Assembly (NCBI GenBank): GCA_015233155.1
Contig: JADFYG010000014.1
Span: forward strand, 517-64,516
Direction: 5' to 3'
From: Candidatus Rifleibacteriota bacterium
Lineage (GTDB): Bacteria > Muiribacteriota > Ozemobacteria > Ozemobacterales > Ozemobacteraceae
Length of the DNA stretch: 64,000 nt
Shown in pieces: positions 38,801 to 47,830 of the stretch. Position numbers and translations under genes: made by a program. Numbering within the stretch: position 1 is the first letter of the stretch; every line of letters begins with the position of its first letter. The notes beneath the pieces are model-generated. The model did no database searches. It saw only the letters and a program-made list of their open reading frames with translations, and had not been told where the DNA came from.

Positions 38801-39328
38801 TTCGGCATTTTTGCCTGTAAGTACAGGATGTGCTCCGATCATCATCAGGCCTTCCGAAAGCCTCATAAAACCTGAACATCCATCTTTTGCACTGGCGGCA
38901 TCAAGTAACCGCGAAGGAGACCCCAATAAACTGTTTAAAGATGCGGGAAGTGCCGTGGATGCACCATTTTTCAGGTCCATGGCGACTCCATGAACGAGAT
39001 TTCCCTGGACGTCGATATATGCAATAAGATTGAGACGTTTGAGTATAAATTCGGAAGAAGTAAAGTTTGTTTCAATGAATTTATGAGATTGTGTAGCCAT
39101 AAAATCAGAACTATCGCCAAACGAAGATAGGCTAACGTTATCACGATTTATTTTGTCTATGTTTTCTTCTATTATCGAGACCACCTGTACAAGATTGTGT
39201 TGCATATCACTTTCATACAGATTGTGGAAAGAATCGGAAAACAGTCTGTAAGAAGCGATACATAACAAGCTCACGAAAAAAATGATCGTTGCGCAGACAA
39301 TTATGACGGTCTGTCTGATAAGAGTCAT
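35843..39328 (-). CDS. CHASE4-PAS hybrid histidine kinase with Hpt-like domain lacking its histidine
   Basis: An 1161-residue membrane kinase. A CHASE4-type sensor lies between membrane segments at about 8-28 and 275-297, followed by HAMP (about 298-350) and PAS (about 365-480). HisKA has H516 (ANMSHELRTPLNAVMG), and the HATPase is intact (HLLTNAVKF, DTGIGI, GGSGLGLSI). Receiver 1 has D808 but a weak acid pocket (AVEGNP). Receiver 2 has D948 (VIIMDCQMPVMDGFE). In the C-terminal Hpt-like domain the motif reads AAYGLKGACGN: Y1093 (codon at 36050-36052) replaces the phosphorylated histidine. It overlaps the paralogous upstream kinase by 4 nt. It probably needs a partner Hpt to pass its phosphate on. 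Confidence 0.94.
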   Translation of the reverse strand: MTLIRQTVIIVCATIIFFVSLLCIASYRLFSDSFHNLYESDMQHNLVQVVSIIEENIDKINRDNVSLSSFGDSSDFMATQSHKFIETNFTSSEFILKRLNLIAYIDVQGNLVHGVAMDLKNGASTALPASLNSLLGSPSRLLDAASAKDGCSGFMRLSEGLMMIGAHPVLTGKNAETSRGSLLTGRFFDDSEIRKICEIAHFPFSIVRFDTSAKTLSDKYAMDCLASSSSVEIVQSEGESTFVYRVVKDIFGTPIFLLKAAGNTVIHDRETQAFAAFFRLVLASGIWLCLFMLWFLDRHVLSKISLVMNAIHDIGATGNTARRIHLRGTSEISEVSSALNSMLDKIDHERVRSDEFSHRLQDSEVRFSTFLENVPEAVFIFNADTKQIFMVNQYMVKWLGFTRERLLSMHYFELFEMSTNEALIHDFVELVHNHGTARQTGRRFRKSDGIVVEIEETGIRIVFDNKECVLAIVHDVTAHRNAERDLVQQAEELRFARDEALKANKAKSVFLANMSHELRTPLNAVMGMTSLLLDTKLSPEQRDYLKTIHTSGDMLLHAFNDVLDFSQLESNSLSLVSIDFNPRTTIEEAIELVAWDASDKGLEIGLLAQAGLPERVSGDPARIRQVMLHLLTNAVKFTQKGEVLVGLRLVRTTEATAVIRFEVSDTGIGIPLSDQARIFEPFIQADSSSSRKFGGSGLGLSICKRLIAVMGGEMGMESREHSGSFFWFSLELPLRMAMENDKIAPTDNKLLGKSIIAVEGNPTGRLILSRQLETLGLKVEMAEDGAAVLQILHEAAASGRRFDMALIDFHTQGMSGMELAHSIKQSPVWSGLPLILASSHSQRGEASQARSAGFSAYLTKPFKQSLLRDCLLEILRPTRSDELVTRHSIAEKVSKQRLRVLVVEDEILNRKATVKVLERLGLRVDVASNGHEALAVLDRCTYDVIIMDCQMPVMDGFETTRNIRRKETADNRIPIIALTEHTEEEIRRQCMESGMDDFLSKPADPIMLAHVLKKRVEGFLPHVSMPSSQTPGKPGSDELANVQTKIDELFSALDEEGTREIWNLFLEAVPHYLNDIRNAIEKRNAKELKMAAYGLKGACGNINALDLFNLCRNIEECALSEDYKRAVELKSRIEQNFDALWQAEADGSLNLTGRSLKKERK

Positions 39329-42300
39329 TTACTGAGCTTTCCGGGATTCAGTCGACCGTCAGCATTAGCTTTGACAAGACACTCGAAGGTTTTTCGAAGT
39401 AAGTCGAGTGTTTCTGAAGCCTGGGTGAGAGTATTGTTCTTGCCCATCTCCTCGAGGGATTTGCAGAGGCCCTGAATGGCGCTCGCACCTATATTGCCAC
39501 AAGCTCCCTTGAATCCGTGAGCTTCCTTCCTAAGACATGTAGCGTCAGCCTTGGCAATTGCATTCGCCATTCTCTCGATATAAACAGGGCCGGATTCCAG
39601 ATATAACCCCCAAATTTCTACGGCAGATTCGTAATCGAGACTTTTTACCAATTGGGTTAACTTTTCCCCGACAAGCCTGACGTCGTCTGTTTCGTCATCA
39701 CTACCTTCCGGGAGTGTTGGTGAAACTGGTTCCGCGGATACTTGCGAAACAGGAGATACGGGCGAAACAGATGGAGACGGTATTTCATGTGCCTGAACCG
39801 GAGACTGCTTTTGTTCCCCACCTTTTAGCCACTTTTCGAGCATATTGGCAAGAGTTTCTGGCTGAGCTGGCTTCGTCATAAAATCGTCCATTCCTGCATC
39901 AAGGCATCGTTGTCTTTCCCCTTCAATAGCGTGGGCGGTCAACGCGATGATCGGGATTCGCTTCCCCTTCATTGCGGCTTCCCTTTCACGAACCTTTCTG
40001 GAAGCGTCATAACCATCAAGCTCGGGCATCTGACAATCGGTAAGAATGGCGTCATATGACTGACGTTCGAGGGCGGCAAGAACTTCGAGGCCATTAGCTG
40101 CAACATCTGTGCGATAGCCAAGTTTTTCAAGCGTCAGGACCGCAACTTTCTGATTCATTATATTGTCTTCAGCAACCAGAATGCGATATTTCGAACGAGC
40201 ATCCTTTTCCCGGATAGTATGACGGGTAATGAGTTTTTTCTCATCACGGGGAACCTGGTCAAGAACTTCCAGAATGCATTCACGCAGCAGCGTCTGTTTT
40301 ATTGGTCTGGTTATATAAGCCGCAAAACCCGCTTCGCGTGCTCCGGCAGCTTCTCCCTGGAGAGTGAGGGACGTAAGCAAAACCAGAGGAAGATTTGCTC
40401 CGGCCGAGGCCTGTTTCAATGTTTTCCCGAGTTCAAGCCAATCGGCACCCGGAAGCTGATGATCCTGAATGATCAGAGAGAACGGACGGCCCTGAGATGC
40501 TGTTTGTTCCATCAGATGGATTGCCTGAAGAACGTCTGCTGCCATTTCAGAGACCATTCCAAGATTGTCCAGTTCTCTGGCCAGCACTTCCTGGGCAGCC
40601 GGGTGATCAGTTATTACGAGAACACGTTTTCCGAAAAGAGATCTCGGAGGGCGAACCTGAGGTATTGTATCGGGACGTACTGCAAAACGAACAGTGAACC
40701 AAAAACAGGAACCTTGCCCGAGACTGCTTTCAACACCTATTTCCCCCTGCATCATCTCAGCGAGACGCTTGCAGATGGAAAGTCCCAGGCCCGTTCCACC
40801 ATACTTGCGCGTTGTCGATGTGTCGGCTTGTGTGAATGGTGTGAATAGCCTGGATTGCTGCTCTTGTGATAACCCAATGCCCGTGTCCTTTACCTCAAAC
40901 CGGACCAAAGCGGTTCCGTCTCGTTCTCCCTGAGGTCTTACAATTACGATTATCTCGCCTTGCGAAGTGAATTTCAATGCATTGCTCAAAAGATTAAGCA
41001 GAATCTGCCGCAATCTCCCGGGATCGCCACGAACGCTGGACGGAAGACCGGGTTGTACCAATAACGCCAATTCCACATTCTTTGACGACGCCTTTGAGGC
41101 TATCATATCGACGGTTTCTTCAAGCGTGGTCCTGAGATCGAAATCGATATGTTCCAGTTCGAGTCTGCCAGCCTCTATTTTCGAGAAGTCCAGAATATCA
41201 TTCACAACCTGCAGCAGAGTTTCGCCTGCGATCATTATGGAATCAAGAAACTCCTGCTGATGCCTTGTAAGGGGGGTATCACCCAATAGACCTGACATGC
41301 CTATGACTGCGTTCAGAGGAGTGCGGATTTCATGACTCATGCTTGCCAGAAATTCCGATTTGGCACGAGTGGCCGCAAGAGCCTGATCTCTCGCCAAAGC
41401 AAGTTCCATTGCCTGCAGTGCAAGAGCATCTTCAGCGTGTTTTCGATTCTCTTCGACACTGATGGCAAGAGAGACTATGTTCAGGAAATTAAGTTCTTCC
41501 GGGGAAGGCTCCATATCTTTCTTGAACAGGATGCACAGAGAACCGACATAATCCTGTCGGCATTTCACTGCCCGCCCCAGATAGGTTTCGAACTGGAGCC
41601 CTCCGATGTTCGGATCGGTTTGAACATATCGGCTGATTTGAAGATTACGTATTACCAATGGGACTTCTTCGCCCCGTCGGATAACGTCATAGCAAATATG
41701 TCCCTCCGGGCGATCGAGCATCTTGAAGTCAGGTGGGGTGTTCCATCTATGCATTGCAGTAAGAAGTTGTCCCTGCAAGCGGTTGTACAGACTACATGTG
41801 CCGCCAAGAACCTGACCACAGAGCTCGACGAGTCGCTGGATGTTCTCATCAGGGTTTGTCGTGAAGTTCAGAAAGGTTTCATTAAGACGATCCAGCCGCT
41901 CTTTTGCAAATTTCTGTTCAGTTATATCCTGGAAAACAGTCAGAAAATACTGTGGGCGTCCATCGGGAAATCTCACACAGTGAGAGTCAAGACGAACGTA
42001 AATAATTTTTTTGTCTTTGCGGATATAGCGCTTTTCGAGCGTATAACTGTTGATTTTTCCTTCCAGGGCGTCCTGGAAGAAATCGAGATTTTTTTTAACA
42101 TCCTCCGGGTGCGTGAATTCACTCCATGTTGCTTTTAGAATCTCATCCCGCGAATATCCGAGAATATCGCAAAGACGGGTATTAACTTCGAGCCAGTTTT
42201 GATCAGGAGTTGAAATCGCCATCCCGGTCAGTCCAAGGTCGAAATACCCGCGAAATCGCATTTCACTTGCGCGAATAGCTTCTTCTGCATGTTTTTGCTC

Positions 42301-43728
42301 AGTGATATCCTTCAAAAACATCAGGATGGCATCTCGATCGTCATGAATTATTTTAGCTGCCGAGATTTCGACGTAAATTATGCGCCCATCATTATGCCTG
42401 CACTGCAGATTGGTGATATTGATGACTCCGTCACGTTGCACTTGAATGACATTCTTTTTGATACTGTCATGGTCATCATCAATCAGTTGAAACAGATTGG
42501 ATTTGAGTAAAAAATCTGATGAATATCCAAAAAGCTGCGTAGCATAAGCATTTGCCATTAGAATGCCAAGAGTATTGCTGTCAAAAACAAAAACAGCTTG
42601 AGGTGCACAATCAAACATTTTTTTGAATCTATTTTGACTGACTTGAATTTTTTCAAAAGCCTTCAGAAGCCGAAGCCGGTTTTGTCCAAGGGAATTCAGC
42701 ATAGCGTTGATTGCCGACGCCATCGCCGTAACTTCATCGCTACCCGAAATATTTATCGATCCGGCATCTTCTCCTAATTCACTGATACGCTTGATCGCAA
42801 CTGTAAGAGCACTAATTCGCGATAAAAATTGTGTTTGCAACAGTATAAATGTAATAAAAAACAGGATCGAGCCTGCTCCAACAAGGAGCATGGTAAATCC
42901 GGATATAATTTTTCGTCCCTGAGAGATTATGACGCGATCACTCGTGTTTTTCAGGATAATACCCGGATGGCCAAAAATATCGGACATCAGGTTATATTCC
43001 GTAATTTCGTTCTCCGTCTGTGACCGTATCGACAGTTTATTCTCAGTATCCATGGCCGCTTTAGCCCGCAGGAAATCAACCGGAAGATCAGGGGAATTGT
43101 ATGCATACGCGGCAAGACTATATTGATTTTCCGCGGCGAGTCGTTCAATCATGGTTTTATCAAGATATTTTCCAAACATCACGGTGCCTTTGGAGTTTTC
43201 CGGTTTATTGGACAACACAATCGGACACAGACTGATCATTAAAATCTTTTTCGGAAGTAACAGGATACCGGCACAGCCGCTCGTTTCGACACGCAGCTTT
43301 TCAGTCAGTGGCGAATTAGGCCCTAGTTCGGACAACAGAGCCGCCGGAACAGAAGCATTGCTTGCTTTTTGCAAATCAAACTCCTGCTGAAAAATGACAC
43401 TTCCGGAAGAATTCATAATGACCAGAACATCAAATTGATAATTCTTGAATAAAGACGGCCCAATGTTCCCTTTTACCAACTGCGCATTCTGATCCTGAAA
43501 GAATGCGTAACAATCGTCACTGCTCGACCAGTCTCGTGCATTCTCCTGAAGTACAGCGAGCGTTTTCTGAATAAGCGCGCACGCGCGAATACTCTCCATG
43601 GTGGTTTTTTTGTCTTCAAGATCATGAAGCACAGACAAAACTAACCGCGTGGAAAACCCATGCAGAAGTATTAACAGACAAACAACGGCTGCGGCAATAG
43701 TTAGTAATGTTTTCTTGAGATGGCTCAT
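39325..43728 (-). CDS. CHASE4-PAS-PAS-GAF hybrid histidine kinase with REC-REC-Hpt
   Basis: A 1467-residue membrane kinase. A CHASE4-type sensor lies between membrane segments at about 8-26 and 277-299. HAMP (300-350), PAS (365-480), PAS (490-610) and GAF (625-760) follow. HisKA has H799 (LASMSHEIRTPLN); the HATPase is intact (NLLSNALKF, KDTGIGL, GGTGLGLSI). Receiver 1 has D1089, and receiver 2 has D1231 (AILTDCQMPELDGYD). A Pro/Ser/Val linker then leads to an Hpt with H1404 (EAHGFKGACGNIG). Its last 4 nt overlap the start of the second kinase, and both share the same C-terminal domain order, so they look like a tandem duplication. No response regulator with an output domain is adjacent. Confidence 0.95.
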   Translation of the reverse strand: MSHLKKTLLTIAAAVVCLLILLHGFSTRLVLSVLHDLEDKKTTMESIRACALIQKTLAVLQENARDWSSSDDCYAFFQDQNAQLVKGNIGPSLFKNYQFDVLVIMNSSGSVIFQQEFDLQKASNASVPAALLSELGPNSPLTEKLRVETSGCAGILLLPKKILMISLCPIVLSNKPENSKGTVMFGKYLDKTMIERLAAENQYSLAAYAYNSPDLPVDFLRAKAAMDTENKLSIRSQTENEITEYNLMSDIFGHPGIILKNTSDRVIISQGRKIISGFTMLLVGAGSILFFITFILLQTQFLSRISALTVAIKRISELGEDAGSINISGSDEVTAMASAINAMLNSLGQNRLRLLKAFEKIQVSQNRFKKMFDCAPQAVFVFDSNTLGILMANAYATQLFGYSSDFLLKSNLFQLIDDDHDSIKKNVIQVQRDGVINITNLQCRHNDGRIIYVEISAAKIIHDDRDAILMFLKDITEQKHAEEAIRASEMRFRGYFDLGLTGMAISTPDQNWLEVNTRLCDILGYSRDEILKATWSEFTHPEDVKKNLDFFQDALEGKINSYTLEKRYIRKDKKIIYVRLDSHCVRFPDGRPQYFLTVFQDITEQKFAKERLDRLNETFLNFTTNPDENIQRLVELCGQVLGGTCSLYNRLQGQLLTAMHRWNTPPDFKMLDRPEGHICYDVIRRGEEVPLVIRNLQISRYVQTDPNIGGLQFETYLGRAVKCRQDYVGSLCILFKKDMEPSPEELNFLNIVSLAISVEENRKHAEDALALQAMELALARDQALAATRAKSEFLASMSHEIRTPLNAVIGMSGLLGDTPLTRHQQEFLDSIMIAGETLLQVVNDILDFSKIEAGRLELEHIDFDLRTTLEETVDMIASKASSKNVELALLVQPGLPSSVRGDPGRLRQILLNLLSNALKFTSQGEIIVIVRPQGERDGTALVRFEVKDTGIGLSQEQQSRLFTPFTQADTSTTRKYGGTGLGLSICKRLAEMMQGEIGVESSLGQGSCFWFTVRFAVRPDTIPQVRPPRSLFGKRVLVITDHPAAQEVLARELDNLGMVSEMAADVLQAIHLMEQTASQGRPFSLIIQDHQLPGADWLELGKTLKQASAGANLPLVLLTSLTLQGEAAGAREAGFAAYITRPIKQTLLRECILEVLDQVPRDEKKLITRHTIREKDARSKYRILVAEDNIMNQKVAVLTLEKLGYRTDVAANGLEVLAALERQSYDAILTDCQMPELDGYDASRKVREREAAMKGKRIPIIALTAHAIEGERQRCLDAGMDDFMTKPAQPETLANMLEKWLKGGEQKQSPVQAHEIPSPSVSPVSPVSQVSAEPVSPTLPEGSDDETDDVRLVGEKLTQLVKSLDYESAVEIWGLYLESGPVYIERMANAIAKADATCLRKEAHGFKGACGNIGASAIQGLCKSLEEMGKNNTLTQASETLDLLRKTFECLVKANADGRLNPGKLSK

Positions 43729-43809
43729 ATCATCTTTTCAAGCCTATATCTTGCCCTAACTTTCTCAAAAATGCAATGTTCGAGTACAATGCGTCCAGAT
43801 GTGCAGCCG

Positions 43810-43837
43810 TTTGCATTTTTTATTGAAAAGGTATAAT
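43810..43837 (+). promoter_or_regulatory. Probable promoter of ettA
   Basis: TTTGCA (43810-43815) and a perfect TATAAT (43832-43837) are 16 bp apart, in the divergent gap between the large kinase gene and ettA. An AGGGGG ribosome-binding site lies before ATG 43906. Confidence 0.6.
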
Positions 43838-43905
43838 TTTCACGTCGTTTACGGGTATCATAAGCAATCATTGCAAATGATGATTTCACACTTTCAGGGG
43901 GTTGC

Positions 43906-45582
43906 ATGGCCGAACAGTATATTTTTACCATGATGGGCTTGAGCAAATTCTATGGTACGAAACAGATTCTGAAAGATATAAACCTGTGTTTCTTTCCCGG
44001 CGCCAAGATAGGTATAGTTGGAGAAAATGGTTCCGGAAAGTCAACCATACTCAGGATAATGGCTGGACTTGACCGCGAATTCGTCGGACATGCCGAGCCC
44101 GCTAAGGGCATCAGAATCGGATTTGTACCGCAGGAACCGCGACTAGAAGCCGGGAAGACAGTCCGGGAGCATCTGGAATCCGCAGTGGCCGATGTCATGG
44201 CGTTATTGCGTGAGTATGAAGAGCTTTCAGGAAGCATGGGTGATCTCGATGGCGATGCCATGGATAAAGCCATGAATCGCATGGGCGTTTTGCAGGACAA
44301 AATAGAAGCGGCGGGTGGATGGGAAATAGATACCAGGTTAAACGTTGCCGCCAACGCACTTGTTCTTCCCCCGGACGATATGCTGGTCGACAATCTGTCT
44401 GGTGGAGAATTGCGACGCGTTGCTCTCTGCCGCACTCTTCTGGAACAACCCGACATGCTTCTCCTGGACGAACCGACCAACCATCTTGATGCCGAAACAA
44501 TTGACTGGCTTGAAAACCATCTGAAGAATTACCCGGGCACGGTTATCATATCGACGCATGATCGATATTTTCTGGACAACATCACGAAATGGATCCTGGA
44601 ACTGGAAGACTCACGCGGCATTCCTTTTGAAGGAAATTATACATCATGGCTGGGGCAAAAACTGGAGATTCTCGCCCAACAGGAAAAAAAGGAATCCTCA
44701 CGTCGACGCTCTTTGGATCGTGAATTGAAATGGATAAAAATGAGCGCCGGAGATAAACATGAGCTAAATCGCGCTCGCATTTCCCAATATGAACAACTTG
44801 TCGCGAGAGAAAAAGCCGCAAGCCAACCGGACCCGACGGTGATTCAGATTGCCCCCGGCGAGCCGCTCGGAGACCAGGTAATTGAATTCGATAGTCTTTC
44901 CAAAGGATTCGGAGGCAGGAAACTCATTGAAGATCTCACATTGAAACTTCCTAAAGGAGCCATTGTAGGCGTTGTCGGACCCAACGGCATTGGAAAAACC
45001 ACGCTGTTTCGCCTTATCGCTGGATTGGAAAAAGCGGATTCCGGCAGTATAAAAGTCGGATCAACCGTGCGTTTGGCATGGGTGGAACAGACGCGCGACT
45101 GCCTTGATGGCGATAAAATCGTGTTCGACGAGATAAGTGAGGGAAAAGCTGATATATCCTTCGGCAAGGGAAGCATGTCGGCTCGCGCATACTGCGGTCG
45201 ATTCGGTTTTCGTGGAAGTGATCAGCAGAAATTAGTGAAAAACCTGTCTGGCGGTGAGCGCAATCGAGTCCATCTCGCAAAGATCCTGAAGTCCGGCGGC
45301 AATATGATTATGCTTGATGAGCCGACGAATGATCTTGATGTCGGCACTCTGCGCATGCTCGAAGATGCTATTGGCGACTTTGCCGGCTGCGCAATGATAA
45401 TCAGTCACGATCGTTTTTTCCTTAATCGTGTCTGTACTCATCTACTTGTATTTGAGGGTGGATCAAAGGTGCGATGGTTCGATGGAAACTGGGAAGACTA
45501 CGAAAATATGCGCAGAAAAACTCTTGGAGCAGCAGCGGTGGAGAACCGCCGCGCCAGATACAGAAAGTTCTCGCTGACCTGA
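43906..45582 (+). CDS. ettA: Energy-dependent translational throttle protein EttA
   Basis: An ABC-F ATPase of 558 residues, the usual EttA length. It binds the ribosomal E site and gates translation by energy state. Two ABC domains are present: Walker A GENGSGKST and GPNGIGKTT, signatures NLSGGELRR and NLSGGERNR, and Walker B LLLDEPTNHLD and IMLDEPTNDLD. The arm insertion lies in the first domain, and the linker between the domains is basic (KKESSRRRSLDRELKWIKMS). There is no transmembrane part. The start MAEQYIFTMMGLSKFYG is typical. Divergent from the kinase pair and convergent with the galT genes. Confidence 0.96.
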   Translation: MAEQYIFTMMGLSKFYGTKQILKDINLCFFPGAKIGIVGENGSGKSTILRIMAGLDREFVGHAEPAKGIRIGFVPQEPRLEAGKTVREHLESAVADVMALLREYEELSGSMGDLDGDAMDKAMNRMGVLQDKIEAAGGWEIDTRLNVAANALVLPPDDMLVDNLSGGELRRVALCRTLLEQPDMLLLDEPTNHLDAETIDWLENHLKNYPGTVIISTHDRYFLDNITKWILELEDSRGIPFEGNYTSWLGQKLEILAQQEKKESSRRRSLDRELKWIKMSAGDKHELNRARISQYEQLVAREKAASQPDPTVIQIAPGEPLGDQVIEFDSLSKGFGGRKLIEDLTLKLPKGAIVGVVGPNGIGKTTLFRLIAGLEKADSGSIKVGSTVRLAWVEQTRDCLDGDKIVFDEISEGKADISFGKGSMSARAYCGRFGFRGSDQQKLVKNLSGGERNRVHLAKILKSGGNMIMLDEPTNDLDVGTLRMLEDAIGDFAGCAMIISHDRFFLNRVCTHLLVFEGGSKVRWFDGNWEDYENMRRKTLGAAAVENRRARYRKFSLT

Positions 45583-45606
45583 CTTTGAATATCTTCATCA
45601 ATATAA

Positions 45607-45647
45607 AACAAACATCGGCATCTGAATTTCGGATGCCGATGTTTGTT
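45607..45647. terminator. Perfect 16-bp palindrome between ettA and galT
   Basis: AACAAACATCGGCATC (45607-45622) and its exact reverse complement (45632-45647) flank a 9-nt loop, 24 nt after the ettA stop and just before the end of the convergent galT gene. The T-rich outer arm end supports bidirectional termination. Confidence 0.85.
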
Positions 45648-45654
45648 CAATGTA

Positions 45655-46653
45655 CTATATTACAGCGTCTCGCAGAAACTGGGCGGCGTCTTCCGGGGGA
45701 AGAGGATTGATGTAAAAGCCGGAACCCCATTCAAAACCCGCTACCTGTGTCAGTTTCGGGATGAGTTCAAGATGCCAGTGAAAAAAATCACGGTAAGAAT
45801 CTGAACATGGTGACGTATGAATTATGAAATTATAAGGAAGATTAGCAAGCAGAGCCTGCATTTTTTTTAATGTAATTTGCAGTATTTGAGCAAACCCATG
45901 AACGTGGTCGTTATCAATAGCTTCGAAAAATGGTTGGTGCGTTTTCGGTATTATCATCACTTCAAATGGAAATCGTGAAGCAAACGGACAAAATGCAACG
46001 AAATACGCATCCTGATAAATTATACGACCGGGCTGATCCAGTTCCTGTTTTATTATGTCACAGAAAATACACCGGTCGTGGTAATGGTAATACTCGCGGG
46101 CACCATCGATTTCTTCTTCTATGCGTTTGGGAATAATCGGGGTGGCAACGATGTGAGAGTGCGAATGGCTGAAATTGGAAACACTGCGACCGCTGTTTTT
46201 GACAATCATGAGATGCTTGAATCTGGGATTTTTCTTGATATCCAGCATTCGCTGTTTATATGTCCAGATAACTTCGCGTACCTGATCAAGGGGAACTGTC
46301 TGCAGTGTTTGCGTATGACTTGGAGTCTCGACGACAACTTCATGGATGCCTATAGCATTCATAGCATCGAACATGCCGATGCCCTCGCGACCTGTATCTC
46401 CCGTGGGGACAAGTATCGGATCGCGATCAGGAATGACGCGAACCCACCATCCAGGCTGGTTTAAGGCCGTCCCTGCTTTTCGGAAAGCCATTGTTTCAAG
46501 GGGGGTAAGCCCTTCGTGACCCTCACAAAAGGGGCAGGTTTCGGGATCATCTATTTGCTCAGTTTCGAGACGAAAATCGTGAGGACGTTTTCCTCTCTCA
46601 GGAGAAATAATCACCCACTGCTTGAGAATCGGATCCTTGCGAAGTTGAGGCAT
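45655..46653 (-). CDS. GalT-like nucleotidyltransferase, variant HSHSH active site
   Basis: A 332-residue homologue of galactose-1-phosphate uridylyltransferase. It keeps the zinc-site residues C40 and C43 (CPFCEG), H113 and H163, and the nucleophile-position H165. The usual glutamine two residues after it is H167, so the motif is HSHSH, not HPHxQ. In GalT that glutamine stabilises the uridylyl-enzyme, so the substrate or reaction may differ. A second zinc-like CIFCDI segment is shared with the neighbouring paralogue. ATG 46653 is preceded by GAGGG and gives the family-typical start MPQLRKDPILKQWVIISPE. It is the second gene of a two-gene unit, 45 nt after the other copy. Confidence 0.85.
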   Translation of the reverse strand: MPQLRKDPILKQWVIISPERGKRPHDFRLETEQIDDPETCPFCEGHEGLTPLETMAFRKAGTALNQPGWWVRVIPDRDPILVPTGDTGREGIGMFDAMNAIGIHEVVVETPSHTQTLQTVPLDQVREVIWTYKQRMLDIKKNPRFKHLMIVKNSGRSVSNFSHSHSHIVATPIIPKRIEEEIDGAREYYHYHDRCIFCDIIKQELDQPGRIIYQDAYFVAFCPFASRFPFEVMIIPKTHQPFFEAIDNDHVHGFAQILQITLKKMQALLANLPYNFIIHTSPCSDSYRDFFHWHLELIPKLTQVAGFEWGSGFYINPLPPEDAAQFLRDAVI

Positions 46654-46698
46654 GAAAACCCTCGTCCGGAAAGTTGATCGGGCGCGGCGCACCCGGAG

Positions 46699-47700
46699 CT
46701 ATAAGAAATTACTCTTGAGAAGAAAGGCAGCAGCCTGTTCTGGAGGAGTTGGATTTACGTAAAAACCAGAACCCCATTCGAATCCAGCCACTTTGGTGAG
46801 GCGTGGCATGATTTCGATATGCCAGTGATAATACTCAGCGCATAATTCATCACATGGGGATGTGTGAATAATATAGTTGAATGGCGGGTGATTAAGGGTT
46901 TTGATTAATCGTCCCAGGGTTTCGCGGAGCGTGTCAGCCAGCCCTTCGATTTCACTTTCTTCGATGTCGCCGAAAGATGCTTTGTGATCTTTTGGAGCAA
47001 TCCATGTTTCAAAGGGAAAACGTGAGGCAAATGGTGCGAAGGCCACGAAGTGTTCAGTCTCATGAATAATGCGCGTCCCTGAACTGAGTTCCTGGCGAAT
47101 GATGTCGCAGAAAACGCATCGTTCTTTGTAATAATAATACTGACGAGCCCCCTCCACTTCTTCCATGACACGCTTTGGAATGATGGGCGTTGCTATGAGT
47201 TGTGAATGCGGATGGTCGAGGCTCGCCCCCGCAGCGGCGCCTTTGTTCTTGAACAGAAGGATGTATCTAAAACGCCTGTCACGCTTAAGATCACGATACC
47301 GGTCAACATATGCGTTGACAATTTTTAACATCTGCTGCCGATCATATATTTCACCTATTATTTCATGATCAGGCGTTTCAATAATAACCTCATGAGCACC
47401 AATGCCATTCATCATGTCATATAATCCAAGACCGGTACGATCCAGATCGCCCTCTATCTGCAAAGCCGGATATCGGTTGGGAACGACTCTGACCCGCCAT
47501 CCGGATTGATTCGGTGTCGTGTTCGGTTCCCGGTATGACATTACCTCAGCCGGAGTCAACGCCTCGTTGCCAGGGCAAAAAGGACATGTTCCCGATTTTA
47601 CAATCTCAGGAACCATACGAAAATCACCCGGGCCGCGAATGTTTTCATGTACAATAATCACCCAGCGTTTGGTGACCGGGTCTTTCCGAAGTTGCGGCAT
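46699..47700 (-). CDS. galT: Galactose-1-phosphate uridylyltransferase
   Basis: A 333-residue GalT, which exchanges UMP between UDP-glucose and galactose-1-phosphate in the Leloir pathway. The active-site motif is H163-P-H165-S-Q167 (SLDHPHSQLIATP), with H165 the expected nucleophile. Zinc-site residues C39 and C42 (CPFCPG) and H112 are present. It starts MPQLRKDPVTKRWVII after GGAGGAA and is driven by a strong-looking promoter at 47740-47768. No galK or galE is in the window. A paralogue with an altered motif follows in the same operon. Some relatives act on other hexose-1-phosphates or ADP-sugars, so the exact donor is not certain. Confidence 0.93.
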   Translation of the reverse strand: MPQLRKDPVTKRWVIIVHENIRGPGDFRMVPEIVKSGTCPFCPGNEALTPAEVMSYREPNTTPNQSGWRVRVVPNRYPALQIEGDLDRTGLGLYDMMNGIGAHEVIIETPDHEIIGEIYDRQQMLKIVNAYVDRYRDLKRDRRFRYILLFKNKGAAAGASLDHPHSQLIATPIIPKRVMEEVEGARQYYYYKERCVFCDIIRQELSSGTRIIHETEHFVAFAPFASRFPFETWIAPKDHKASFGDIEESEIEGLADTLRETLGRLIKTLNHPPFNYIIHTSPCDELCAEYYHWHIEIMPRLTKVAGFEWGSGFYVNPTPPEQAAAFLLKSNFL

Positions 47701-47739
47701 CAATTCCTCCAAGGTGGGAAACGGCTGAAAATGCGATGT

Positions 47740-47768
47740 ATTATACTATGATGCAATAAGAAAGGCAA
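47740..47768 (-). promoter_or_regulatory. Promoter of the galT pair
   Basis: On the minus strand TTGCCT (47763-47768) and a perfect TATAAT (47740-47745) are separated by exactly 17 bp, 39 nt upstream of the galT start. The insertion sequence begins 46 bp beyond the -35 box. Confidence 0.75.
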
Positions 47769-47804
47769 TTGCGCTTTTTGCCATATAAAACAGGCATAAA
47801 CACA

Positions 47805-47813
47805 AGGGCGACG
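47805..47813. repeat. Target-site duplication, left copy
   Basis: AGGGCGACG directly precedes the left inverted repeat of the insertion sequence. The identical 9-mer follows the right inverted repeat at 49587-49595. Confidence 0.92.
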
Positions 47814-47830
47814 CAGTAATTCTCCATTTG

